Origin: Tipula vernalis
Taxonomy: Eukaryota; Arthropoda; Insecta; Diptera; Tipulidae
DNA: 64,000 bases
Direction: 5' to 3'
NCBI GenBank assembly: GCA_958295665.1
Contig: OY282560.1
Span: 95,705,930-95,769,929 of the forward strand
Shown here: piece by piece, positions 11,256 to 22,266 of the stretch
Position numbering within the stretch: position 1 is the stretch's first letter
Layout: each line of letters starts with the position of its first letter
Made by a program: the position numbers and the translations under genes
Notes under the pieces: generated by a model
What the model was told of the DNA's origin: nothing
The model's input: only the letters and a program-made list of their open reading frames with translations
Database searches by the model: none

Positions 11256-12756
11256 CACACATCAAAAGTGTACAAGGAATACATGGTTTTTAGGTTGTCA
11301 TCCCCTTGAATTTGGTTCGATTTTGTTTTGGTTTTTTGTTTCTAGAAGATACATCGATTACACATACAATGGCGGAGGAATTTTTAGGAATAACGGTAAA
11401 AACGATGAGTTTATTATTATAATGGTAGAGAAAGACCAATTTAAGAATTTTGAACAATTCAGAATTTTTTTCATTTGATTCCATTAAATTAGTACAGTTA
11501 TTTTTGTTTCCTAATAAATGATGTTCCCTCATCTTGCATTTAGGACAGATTGGCACCTTCTGGGCATGGAACTAATCAACGTATCGAGGCTGTCTTGAGG
11601 AATTTGGCTCCAGTGATCTTGAAGGAGACTGCATAGTTGCACCCGCGTTGTTATTGATGCTAAATGTGGCAGTATGCTTCGTTGAAGTTGATCCCATGCG
11701 TGTTCAATCGGATTTAGGTCCGGGGATTGTGCTGGCCATGGTAAAATATAGATTTGCTGCGCTTCCAACCAGTCTCTTGTGATTCTTGCTGTATGTGGCC
11801 TGACATTGTCGTGCATTAAGACGAATTCTGATCCGATTTGTGATGATAATGAAAGCACGACAGGTTCCAGTATCTCATTGATGTAACTGGCTGCCGATAA
11901 GTTACCTTCTGGAAAAACGAGATCAGTTCTTTTACCAGGCATAATTCCAGCCTATACCATAACAGTTCCTCCACTGTATTTGTTCACTTCTTGTACAATT
12001 TTTAGCCTCTCGGTGTTACCAGGCTGCCTCCATATTCTTGTTCTCCTAGTATCTGGCTGAAATCCGAATCTTGACTCATCAGTGAACAAAACTTGGACCA
12101 TTCCCCTTCTGTCCAATTTCTATGATTTTGACAGCAATCATTTCTAAGCTCTCGATTTCCATGTCGAATCGGTGGACATCTCAATCGGTGGACATCTCAA
12201 CCGGTGGCGAGCATGGAGGTTGTTTTCGTGTAGTCTATTCCTGAAGGTTTGGTCACTAACATAAATGTTTTCATTAGTCCACAAGCGTGACTGTAAGTGT
12301 CGGGCAGTTGAAGTTGGCTCCCAGCGGTCTTGCAGGTGAATATAACGGGCCTGTGCTGAAGTTGTAACTTTTTCTCGACTTGGACGCTGCACGTACGGAC
12401 TCCCAGTCATACATTGCCGTTGCCATAACCTGCTTCGTCCATTTCACTATGAGTTAGATTGTGTCGTGTATTGCTGTACTCCATATTCTAAACAAAATTT
12501 TAAATTTCAACATTTTAAAATCTCTCTTTTAGGAGCTAAAACTGAATAAAGTCTGAGATAAAAATTCAACTCAAATAGACTAAAAACAATTTTTTCGATA
12601 AAACAATAACCGGTTTTACCGTTATCCCTGAAATTTTTTGATATTGTATGTGCAATCGATGTATCTTCTAGAAACAAAAACAAAACCAAAATCGAACCAA
12701 ATTCAAGGAGATGACAACCTAAAAACCATGTGTTCCTTGTACACTTTTGATGTGGG
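11256..12756 (-). mobile_element. Tc1-like transposon A, 1,501 bp, long inverted repeats
   Basis: The inverted repeats are about 165 bp, starting CACACATCAAAAGTGTACAA on the left and CCCACATCAAAAGTGTACAA on the right complement, and extending to the GATAACGGTAAAACG region. TA flanks both ends (11254-11255 and 12757-12758). The transposase is on the minus strand. The long repeats recall Minos/Paris-type Tc1 elements. Confidence 0.9.
11529..12484 (-). pseudogene. Tc1 transposase A, degenerate
   Basis: DDE transposase of the enclosing element. Visible parts: MEYSNTRHNL start at 12484; remnant of the DNA-binding region VQRPSREKVTTSAQARYI; first catalytic Asp region near 12085 (WTEGEWSK..., then MSQDSDF after a frameshift); HDNVRPHTA with the second Asp; SPDLNPIEHAWDQL with the final Glu. 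Most of the first helix-turn-helix is deleted around 12410. A 15-16-base duplication of CGGTGGACATCTCAA near 12170-12200 and other frameshifts break the frame. The C-terminal 137 codons (11942-11529) are open. It is inactive but recognisable. Confidence 0.9.
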
Positions 12757-13918
12757 TATCTACAATATGTTTCAGATAGTTTCAGATATAAAATTTCAAT
12801 AAAATCCGTCATTAAACATGCTTACTTCATTTGGTGCTGGAGACTGAGAAGAAGAAAGAAAGTCTAGATTGGGTCAGTATGTAAAAATAAATTTGTCGAA
12901 TATAATTTTTCATTTGACTTCATTGGAATTGTTCTGCAATTCTTCTTGAATTTCAGCCATGATTTAAATAAGAAATCCGACCCCAGATGATATGGCCGGA
13001 GAAATTCTTCAGAGTCGGAATTCATTAATTTTCTGTTAATCGATTTTACATCTAAAATCTCAGAAGTAAATTTTTATTAAAATCCATCCACAAAAGTGTT
13101 ACGTAGTTCCATTTTGAACTAGAGATGTAGTAAACTGCTTGGATTGATTGTTCATGTAAAAAAAATTGGTGAACCAATTTTTTTTATTAATAGTACTAAT
13201 CGTAATACATATCATTAGTGGTGTTCCGCAATACTTCTTGAATTTGGCTCTTACTTTATTTGAAAAATCTGGCCCCTAAGGATGTGACCCAAGGAATTCT
13301 TTAGAGCATGAATAATTTAAATTTATATTAGGAACTACTTACCGAATCGACTTAATAACCTAGATATACAATTTCACTAAAATCGATTAACAAACGTGCG
13401 TGTTCCATTTGGTGCTGGAACTGTACTAAAGGTCTGGATTGATTATGCATTTAAAAAACAAATTTCTCTTTGGCATATCTAATTTTTTGATTTATGGTTT
13501 ATGGTTTAGCAGTGTCCCGGAACATTTGTTGAATTCTGACCAAGCTTTATTTAAGAAACTCAATCCCTACTCCAAACGGAATTTATGCGATTATGCACCA
13601 ATTCCATTGAAATTTGTTATCTGACTTAACCAACATATTTGATGATAAATGAATTAGTTGCGGCATGAACAAATGATGAATTAAGGTGGCGTGCTTTGAA
13701 ACTTTTCTAGAAGAGATTCACCACAAATCTGTTTTCTAACCAGTGTATGGTCGTCACCACCAAACTAATTCTAAAAAGTATTTTTTTTTTTGTCAAAGAC
13801 AACAAATTTCAAGACAGAACCTGTTTTTTTTAAGTCAATGTTCTACTTTTTCAAATTTTTTCAAACTTCGCTCAGGTTAAGTCGTTTTTGATCTGCGGTC
13901 ACCCTAGTAATAACTTCC

Positions 13919-15193
13919 CACGGTGTGTCTGAACCACTTTTAAATGGCTCGGAAAACTACGTCTCTATTTTCTTCAAAGGATAGAAAGTTCCATGTTTGA
14001 GAAGTCCAAAAAAACAAAAATTAGCAAAATCCCCGGAGCCGTTTTGAAAAAAAACGCAATTTCAAAATTTTTTTGGTGACGATACGGAAATTTACGACTT
14101 TTTTGCAGCTTGTTTGTTCTCTCTTGTAGAAAGAAGAATCGAGAATAGAAAGTTTTAATATTTTCAACAGAGATCAACTTTTCCAGACCAAATCAGTAAT
14201 ATTGGACGAAATTTATCGAATTAAGTAATGCAACTTTATTTGAAAAATTACGAAAATCAAGATTATTGAATGAAATACATGGAGACATCAAAATGAAAAG
14301 GCAAAATTTATTTAGGCTGCCCAAATCATAATGTAGTCCTTACACGAAAAAATGTCTTCTCTTGACTGTCATTGTTTATTCAAGGCTGTGGAACAAAAGC
14401 CAGAAACACCTTGAACCTTAAACATGGCGAGAATTATATTCTTTTATAGCTCTTAGAAGTTTGGAGCTATAATCTGGATGTGTATGGTGGACTTTATAAT
14501 TCATCCAGGTATTTTTGAAGTCATGGTGAACTGACTCCATAGCTTGCTCACTGTAGTTCCCGAGTCCTTTCTCCTTTTTTCGGCAAAAATGAGGAATGTG
14601 GAAAAAGACAGCATGAACTTTTGGCGTTATTGGTATTGCTAGGTCGAAATAACTTCTTTGAAATTCTGAAATATACACCTCAAATTTTTCGTCAAGACAA
14701 CTTGAGAAACATGAATTGACGACACTTGAAAAATCATTAAAACATCTGACCTATTTTAAGCAATGAACACTACATTTTGCCCGAAGCAGATCTATCTTGT
14801 CCAACAAATTTTTGCAGGCATTGCCTGCGAAACCAGGAGATCCATGGACAAATTCTCTGCTTACATTGCACGATTTTGCCCATTTCTCAGTATCGTCTTC
14901 GCATTCCCTCAGCATGTGCCCATACAACGTGTTTACTACCCCGAGCATTAGATGCAGTTCTGGTGGAAGTATTATATCGATGATTTCTGTCTCTGGATTC
15001 CCTGTAAAAATAGGTTGAGATACGTGACTGTAAAAATTCTTGGCATTAATTTTTTTACTGCCACTATTCTTGAAGACGTCTGAATTTTCACGGCAACTAC
15101 CAACGGTTCTATAACTTCCACACTTACTCAAGAGATCTTTTGATGCAGTACACCACGTACACGGGTAATGAGAAGAATGAGCCATGATTCTGA
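13919..15193 (-). mobile_element. RAG1/Transib-like transposon, truncated copy 2
   Basis: The left end reads CACGGTGTGTCTGAACCAC, matching the ends of the full copy at 40289-43521. It is followed inward by the same TTTTAAATGG, GAGAAGT and CCCCGGAGCCGTTTT blocks. The minus strand carries the C-terminal half of the transposase. The other half and the right end are missing; at about 15193 the sequence passes directly into a LOA endonuclease domain. No duplication is visible at that junction, so a deletion or recombination probably created it. Confidence 0.82.
14418..15193 (-). pseudogene. RAG1/Transib-like transposase, C-terminal half
   Basis: It matches the second half of the transposase at 41063-42929. 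Shared motifs in order: MAHSSHYPCTWCTASKDLL (zinc-type CxxC), LPPELHLMLGVVNTLY, EKWAKSCNVSREFVHG, GFAGNACKNLLDKIDLL, then after a frameshift near 14750 KVHAVFFHIPHFC and GLGNYSEQAMESVHHDFK, ending RHV at the stop (14418). The SEQAxE segment is a candidate for the last catalytic Glu by analogy with the SEEGSE region of RAG1; this is my alignment by eye. The first catalytic Asp is lost with the N-terminal half. The open frame 15290-14751 fuses about 30 endonuclease residues in frame to the transposase, so it is a chimeric frame. Confidence 0.82.
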
Positions 15194-16100
15194 TTTCCTG
15201 CCGCTGCATGGTCTCAGCCGCCAAATCGAATCTGATGTGCAAGTGATCCGATAATGAGGCCTCTTCAGACACATGCCAGTTTTTGACCAAGTCGCTAAAA
15301 TGCGGACTAGCAAGGTCAGATCTAGGACCTCTTGCCTAATCGCATTTATAAAAGTAGGTTTCCTTCCCCTATTGACAATGTCTACATTATTTGAGATCAG
15401 AAATTCAAAAAGGTACTCACCCCTGTTATTGATGTCCGTGCTACCCCACACCGTGTGGTGCGCGTTTGCATCGCATCCTATCAGGTAGGCCAGCCCATTG
15501 CGTTTGCAATGAGCTATGAGCCGCCTAACTTCAAGTGGAGGTATTAACTCTGAGTCTCCAGGAAAGTAGGCGGAGGCCATTATAGCCTCCAGTTTGCTTC
15601 TTTCACCCAGAACCTCCACCATTACTGCAACCAAGTCCCTGGAGATGAACTCTAAAATGGGAATAAAATTCATTTGCGAACTGGCCAACACAGCCGCTCT
15701 TGGACTCTGAGTTCCGTTATGATAAATTAACTTACCCACTTGATTTGGTATACCTCTAATCTGGTTACCAATCACCCATGGCTCCTGGATTAGAGCCATG
15801 CCAATGTTTTGGCAGATAAACCTGCGACAAAGGACGTCCGAAGACGCCTTTGCATGATGCAGGTTTATCTGCAGGCAGGCGATGTGTGCCTTCAATTTAC
15901 CGAAGGAAATTACGTAACTTCAGACTATTTTTTAACAACAACACTAACACTAAACACTAAAATTTACTATATTTGCAAATTGCAACCGAAAACCTTAATC
16001 ACACACGTTAAAACAAATGGTACACTTACAAAACCAAAATAAAAATTTTTGCAGTGGCTACAAGTGCGAACACGTTCAAAATGGCGTTTGTTTACGTTTA
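15194..16100 (-). pseudogene. LOA-type retrotransposon 5' part: APE endonuclease
   Basis: ORF2 start and endonuclease domain, which nicks target DNA in active elements. From ATG at 15893-15895: MKAHIACLQINLHHAKASSD, LIQEPWV (the Glu metal ligand), YLIGCDANAHHTVWGS (catalytic Asp-Ala-Asn-Ala-His), EVLDLTL, and after a frameshift near 15300 VKNWHVSEEASLSDHLHIRFDL with the terminal SDH. All main endonuclease motifs are therefore visible. The RT is absent because of the junction with the RAG1-like copy. The 200 bases upstream of the ATG are AC-rich and probably 5' UTR; the exact outer end is uncertain. It is related to the copy at 1-1885, which keeps the same CACATGCCAG segment. Confidence 0.82.
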
Positions 16101-16456
16101 TATTAATACAGATTAAAACAACAACAAAAAATTGAGGTGTGGCCAACTCACGACTTTCTTTTACGAATAGAGAATTTTGAGAAATTTTATTTTTTTCTTA
16201 ATTTTTTTTTTTTTCATTTTTTATTTTTTATTTTTATTTGTTTTTAATTTTTGGAAACATTTTGTATTAAGTAGTTTTTTGTAAACCCTATACTTTTTAA
16301 GATATTTGCAAAACAAATTTTCTGGACCAAGGGAGTGGCCACTTCCGGTTAGCCGATTTGGAGTAAAATTCACTGGGACCTCCCAATTTATCAAAAAAGC
16401 TTAAATCTGAAGTTTCAGTTCGATTGACTAAACTATATGGGCTGTAGAGAGGACAC
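16101..16456. other. T-rich interval, no gene
   Basis: Long T and AT runs, then a more complex stretch (CACTTCCGGTTAGCCGATTTG and on) leading into the microsatellite. Nothing coding is recognised. Confidence 0.55.
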
Positions 16457-16595
16457 AGACAGACTGACAGACTGACAGACTGACAGACTGACAGACTGAC
16501 AGACTGACAGACTGACAGACTGACAGACTGACAGACTGACAGACTGACAGACTGACAGACTGACAGACTGGCAGACTGACAGACAGACAGACAGA
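16457..16595. repeat. (GACAGACT)n microsatellite
   Basis: About 15 copies of an 8-bp unit, ending in plain GACA repeats. Translated in any frame it gives a Ser/Val/Cys/Gln repeat; I do not read that as a protein. Confidence 0.95.
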
Positions 16596-16720
16596 CACCA
16601 TTTCGAAACCCACTTTTTCGGACTCAGGGGAAACAAATAAATCTCTAAAAATCTCAAGGTCCAAAATTTTCATGATTACTATACTTTATTTTACTAGAGT
16701 AAAAGAAAGTAAAAAACGCT

Positions 16721-17836
16721 AATCCATACGAATCGTTCGTTTAGTAAAAGTTCTGCAAAATTATTTTTTGGAAATCGCACTCAACTCCCAAGGGCCAATA
16801 TCGGCCATTGCCAACAATGATGACAAAGGTTTGGCTAGCACATAGAATAGGTCCCTCAAATACCTAGTTAGAAAACCCTAATCCATACGGATCGTTCGTT
16901 TAGTAAAAGTTCTACGAAATTATTTTTTTGGAAATCGCACTCAACAGTGATGACAAAGGTTTCGCTAGCACATGGAATAGGTCCCTTAATTACCTAGTTA
17001 AAAAACTCTAATCCATACGAATCGTTCGTTTAGTAAAAGTCCTGCAAAATTATTTTTTGGAAATCGCACTCAACTCCCAAGGGCCAATATCGGCCATTGG
17101 CAACAATGATGACAAAGGGTTCGCTAGCACATAGAATAGGTCCCTTAATTCCCTAGTTAGAAAACCCTAATCCATACGAATCGTTCGTTTAGTAAAAGTT
17201 CTGCAAAATTATTTTTTGGAAATCGCACACAACTCCCAAGGGCCAATATCGACCATTGCCAACAATGATGACAAAGGTTTCGCTAGCACATGGAATAGGT
17301 CCCTAAAATACCTACTTAAATAACCCTAATCCATACGAATCGTTCGTTTAGTAAAAGTTCTACGAAATTATTTTTTGGAAATCGCACTCAATTCCCAAGG
17401 GCCAATATCGACCATTGCCAACAATGATGACAAAGGTTTCGCTAGAACATGGAATAGGTCCCTAAAATACCTACTTAAAAAACCCTAATCCATAGGGATC
17501 GTTCGTTTAGTAAAAGTTCTACGAAATTATTTTTTGGAAATCGCACTCAACAATGATGGATAAAGATTTCGCTAGCACATGGAATAGGTCCCTTCATTAC
17601 CTAGTTAGAAAACCCTAATCCATACGGATCGTTCGTTTAGTAAAAGTTCTGCAAAATTATTTTTTGGAAATCGCACACAAATCCCAAGGGCCAATATCGA
17701 CCATTGCCAACAATGATGACAAAGGTTTCGCTTGCACATAGAATAGGTCCCTCAATTACCTAGTTAGAAAACACTAATCCAAACGGATGTTCATTTAATA
17801 AAAGTTCTACGAAATTATTTTTTGGAAATCGCACAA
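16721..17836. repeat. 159/130-bp satellite with tetrameric higher-order pattern
   Basis: AATCCATACG... starts at 16721, 16880, 17010, 17169, 17328, 17487, 17617 and 17776, giving unit lengths 159, 130, 159, 159, 159, 130, 159 and a partial. The order long-short-long-long repeats twice, a 607-bp higher-order unit. Short units lack about 29 bases between two CAAC tetramers, consistent with a microhomology deletion that was later copied. The array is interrupted at its right edge by the SINE. Confidence 0.92.
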
Positions 17837-17850
17837 TTTTCTTATAATTT

Positions 17851-18219
17851 TTTTTTTTTTTGCTTATAATCTCTGCAATCTGTTCTGGGACTCAAGGCAC
17901 TCCCAACTCTTTCGCAGTTTACTTTTACCGCCCTACTTTACGCAGTATTAGCCAAATCGAGGACGTACGGCTATAGACCCGTTTTGTATAAACCACCTGT
18001 ACATTACATTGCTTCATGCCAACCTATAGTGCTGACATGAAAGGTGTGTCGGCTCATGGATTCTGCACTCTCAACAGGGGGTCATAGTTGTGTTCATCGT
18101 CATCACCGATCGTAATCAGATGATGAAAAATCCCTTTTGCATCGCGCCCCTATTGGGATTCGAACCCGGTACCTCCCGATCCAAACGCCGCAGCTTTAAC
18201 CACTGCGCCGTTTGGTCGG
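17851..18219 (-). mobile_element. tRNA-derived SINE with 14-bp target duplication
   Basis: On the minus strand a tRNA-like head carries an A box (TGGTTAAAGCTG, complement of 18191-18202) and a B box (GGTTCGAATCC, complement of 18156-18166). A unique body and an A-rich tail (poly-T at 17848-17861 on plus) follow. TTTTCTTATAATTT is present at 17837-17850 and 18220-18233, the target duplication from LINE-driven insertion. The boxes imply RNA polymerase III transcription. It is not a functional tRNA gene, because it has a long non-tRNA body and tail. Confidence 0.9.
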
Positions 18220-18267
18220 TTTTCTTATAATTTCTAAAACAAACATTTTTTTTTTCAAATTTCTTAA

Positions 18268-18600
18268 TGCCGTGGTTTACCGGTGGTACACCGGCCGTTA
18301 AAAACAATATTTATTATGGGAGTACATTGGCCAATAGGACTAATTTTCATGGTGTTATACCGGTGACCACTGGCCTCAATTCAAATAATTTTGCGTGGTA
18401 CACCCGTGGTCACTGGCCGTTAGAAGTATTATAACGAGTGGTATAACGGTGCTCACTGGCCACTAGGTGAATTATTCTGTGTGGTATACCGGTGGTCACC
18501 GGCCGCTTGTTATATTATTTAGTATGGTATACCGGTGGTGCACTGGCAACTGGGAGTGTTTTCCATCGTGACATACCGGTGGTATACCAGCAGGGAACCT
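18268..18600. repeat. 43-bp minisatellite, about eight units
   Basis: The motif ACCGGTGGTCACTGGCC within a GTGGTATACCGGTGG context recurs at 18279, (18318), 18359, 18402, 18445, 18488, 18531 and 18575, a spacing of 43-44 bp. It is GC-richer than its surroundings. The units are diverged but in good register. Confidence 0.88.
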
Positions 18601-20876
18601 GTTAAGAAAAATTTTGGAATTTTTACATATGGAACTTCCAGTTTGTGTACACAATCGAAAATTCTATTTTGCTGTCAAAAATTTTGTATTAAAAGTAGGT
18701 TTGGAGTAGTCTTAAATTATACAGAATTATTTATTCAGTATTTAAAACGAAAGACAATTGAAATATCACTTCATTGCCCTATTCTGATAAAACACTATAA
18801 TTGTATTATATTTGAGGTGAGCACGCCTCACACCTTCTACTCGTACTTACATAAACCAAAAACTTAAATTAATTGTTTACTTTACACAAGAGGGTCGTGT
18901 AATATATTCGTGGCGTATCTACTTAACAAATCTGCATTAATTATTTTTATTTTTTTTTTTTAAATCACAAGAGACGAAACAAATTACATTTGTATACATG
19001 AAATGAAAAATGAATTTTCCGTTAAACATGCAGCACGTGTTGTGTCAACACAAAACCAAAATCGTAAAAAGCGCACATCCTACAAATTGTTTCTTAATAA
19101 AAAATTGATTAAATATAAATAAATAATTTTATTAAATATTACCGACACACACCATTCGTTCTTGTTATTTTCTTAAAATGATTTTTTTTTTTTGTTCGTT
19201 TCTTCATTGCTTATGGTCGATAGTAGAACATACATAAGTCTAAAGAAAGAGAATACAATAACAAGTAAGAACAAAAAAAAAAAATAAATTGTCTTAAGAA
19301 TAAAAATTGAATTGTATTATTGCAGCAAAGATAAATAAATTAAAATTGTTAACCCTTTCGGTGGTATGTATTATGTAAGTGTTGTATAAGAAAACAAACT
19401 TTAAACATACAAAACATTTTCTTTATGTACAAAAATCGTTTTATTTTTGTTGTAACTATATCAAGTAACAGCAATCGCGCCAAGTTGGATGTGAAATGAA
19501 AGGAAAACATTTAAAAATTTATAAAAAACAATTTTGTTTTACAACAGAAACAAATCTTTTGGCTATATCTTCTTATTGATGCTGTGTAAAGTTGAAAGTG
19601 AGATGAAAAGCAAAAAAAAAAAGCAAATCGCAACACCTTTTTATGTTTATCAAAGTTTTATCCTTTTTCTTGTACTCGTACTTGTTTTTATTACAAAAAA
19701 AAAAAAAAAAATCACTACAGTCTATGTAAAGAGAGGAAATCTTACCAAAAGATCTTTAAAGACGTTTTTCTTTAATTTATTCTAAATATTATTAACACAT
19801 TATAATTTTATTATTTTTGTATGTTTTCAAATTTCCTTAACACATTTTGTGTGTTTTCTTTTATTTTTTGCTGGATATATCCGCTTGGGATTAAATTACT
19901 TACGGTTTTATATACATACAACACATCTTAAATAAAGACAACACATTTATGGTTCATTTATGTGATGAGTGTGTTGTTGTATGCTGGAAAATAATATGTT
20001 CCTAATGTATGTATGTATAATAAAAATTCAATAAATAAAATTTTTGGGCGGATTTTATTATTTTATTGGTATACATCTCGCTGTAAGTCTGTATCCATGG
20101 ATGCGATCTTATTTAACCGTGCTGGGGGAAACACAAGGACTTTTTATGTTTTCTCAATAAAAACAAAAATTATAGAACATGCCGCTATCGTCGCGATATA
20201 TAACCCATTTATTATGTGTCATCTGTTTTATAGAGCAACAAGTCATTAACCACAAAAATTTATAGATTATTTTATTGTATAACACAACGCGTAAGTATAT
20301 AGTATGTAAGTAACATGTTTTGAGATAAAGAGTGGGAATGTGAATAAGAAAAATTCAAGTTCAAGTTGAATAAAGTAGATGTGTGTTATCACAAATTTTG
20401 TCTTTCTCGATTAGTTAGGTTATTGTGTATTTTCTTTTTATTATTATAAAATAAGATGTGCGTGTGTGTTTGGTGTGGGTGATTTTAGGAGAGGTATGTC
20501 AACTTGTTTTAACAATTCTATAGAGAAATATTTTTTACCGCGCGTTTTTCTTTTATAAGCGTCTCTCAATAACATTTAATATTTTATTTAGATGTCAGAT
20601 TTCGAATTTTCTTTATTTAAATTGACTTATTATATGTCAAAATTGTTCAAGTTTCTAACAAAACATTGAATAAGTATATAGTCAATATGACATATTAAGT
20701 GAATTGGTTACAGAATATTTTTAAAATTGCTGTAGAATTTTCCTGACGTTTCATTGCGATAGAGTTTGACAGTCTTATACTCTCTCGCTGCGGCTAAATC
20801 GTCTGGCTATGGGCTGTGTTACAAATGTTTAGGAATACTACTTAACTGGCGTTATTATCATTGATTGATTTTGATT
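18601..20876. other. AT-rich interval without recognised genes
   Basis: No transposon ends or protein similarity found. Open frames near 18535-18867 and 19534-19785 are AT-rich and low in complexity; I do not support them as genes. Confidence 0.55.
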
Positions 20877-21130
20877 CATTGATTGATTTGGATGTACGGC
20901 CAAGCATTATAGCAGGATCTCCCGGACTCCCGGGCACACACCGTACACCCGTTTACACATAACAAAACCGAAGGATAGGATAGGATTATTAGTTGTGACA
21001 GACTCTACCCGGTTACAGACACCTAAGCGATCGATAGTTAGTATGATAAATAGGTTAGCCAAGACAGCACAATCTAACTACATTATTAGATGGTCATTTC
21101 TCTGGAATCCAGTGTAACAGCTACGCCGTT
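20877..21130 (+). repeat. Dispersed repeat B, copy 1
   Basis: A TTGATTGATT run is followed by GGATGTACGGCCAAGCATTA, CTCCCGGACTCCCGGGCACA and CACCTAAGCGATCGATAGTT blocks. The same order recurs at 27420-27660. The short tandem TTGAT run at one end resembles the microsatellite tails of SINEs or RTE-type LINEs read on the minus strand. Class uncertain. Confidence 0.75.
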
Positions 21131-21827
21131 CCAATTTTATTGTCTGCAATCTGCATAATTTTTTTTTTTTTTTTTTTTTTTCGTATATAGCGCCTAAATG
21201 CCGTTTGGTTAAGCAGTTGTATGTTTATATTCTTATTTATTTGTTTTGGTCGATAAAGAGGTGCATAACGATAATCCCTAAATAAATATTTATGTTGATA
21301 GGTGCCGCGGTTGTTTGAGTTGATGCGATAATAATAAATTTGCGTGCGAAAAGAAAATTTTGGTGGGGGGTTTGGTTATAAAACGGGCGTTTGAAGATTT
21401 CGCGAGGAGTCTAAGTCTAAGTCTGAGTCTGAATTAAACTATTGAAAAAAAAAAATAATAGAAATAATAGAAAATAAAAAAAATAAAGCGAAAAATAAGA
21501 AATATAAGTGTATAGTTTTGAAAAATAGTGCCGAAGATTTTTTTTTTAAGTGGAGTTCAAAGTTGAGTCAGTTTATCGGAGTTGAAGTAATAATAATTTA
21601 CTTTAAGATAAATCCGAAAAAAATAAAAAATAAATTTTTGTTTTGGTGAGAAAAATTTTTTTTTTCTGGAAAATTCTAGAATAGTAAAAAACTATAAATT
21701 ATCATTGTAAAAACTTAATTTCATATAGACAAGTAACTAGAATAATGGTGATTATAATGGACACTTTCGGCCATCATTTTTTTCTCCAGTGACGATTTTT
21801 TTTTTCTGTTTTAAATAAGATTACATT
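21131..21827. other. Interval with a possible core promoter
   Basis: Starts with a long T run (21160-21181). GGTTATAAAACGGGCG at about 21375-21390 contains a good TATA box within a GC-richer stretch, about 30 bases before CGAGGAGTCTAAG. This could be a core promoter of an unseen gene, but no downstream exon is recognised and AT-rich DNA gives such strings by chance. Confidence 0.25.
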
Positions 21828-22266
21828 AAGTCTGTGGTCACAAATCAAAAGGGCATAAGTCTAAAAACCTAATTTTCCAGTAGAGTGGATAAAAGGTTTA
21901 AATCAAGTTGCTGAAAATTTTACGCTTCTGATGTTCTTGATTTCAATGACTATGGTGTATGGTATATTTACAAATTATAATAAGACACAAAATATGTGGA
22001 ATTCCATTTCGTGGCGGGAAAATTTTTGAATTACTCAGTTATGCCCTTTTGAAAAAATTGGAAATTTAATATTATTTGAAGAGTCAGTTTACTTAAAAGG
22101 CTTAAGTTAAAATAACATTAGTTAAGCCCTTCTGTTAACGACAAGAAATAAAAAATGGGTTAGTTATCTCAACTAAAAGGTTTTATTTAAAATTCATTCA
22201 CATAATTAATAAAAACAATTCGTTTTCTCTTTTATATCCGGATTAGTATTTAAGACCAAATTATTC

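Larger units (their letters stand above)
10900..13640. repeat. Diverged ~290-bp tandem repeat, four units, split by Tc1
   Basis: Landmarks TTCTTGAATTT..., CC(C)AGATGATATGGCC and TTTGGTGCTGGA...CTGGATTGATT recur at about 286-300-bp spacing (for example near 12946, 13232 and 13532). A fourth unit, 10900-11255, resumes at 12757 after the Tc1 element. The units are quite diverged, so the array is old. No coding function is visible. Confidence 0.7.

Noticed and set aside
16428..16673. Open frames encoding Ser-Val-Cys-Gln repeats
   Set aside because: Direct translation of the (GACAGACT)n microsatellite; all frames stay open because the unit has no stop.
16721..17836. CRISPR-like array
   Set aside because: Units are contiguous tandem repeats with no unique spacers, and the DNA is eukaryotic.
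18116..18307. tRNA gene
   Set aside because: The tRNA-like part continues into a long body with an A-rich tail and target duplications, so it is a SINE head.
18535..18867. 110-codon open frame
   Set aside because: Overlaps the minisatellite and AT-rich sequence; no motif, no neighbour support.
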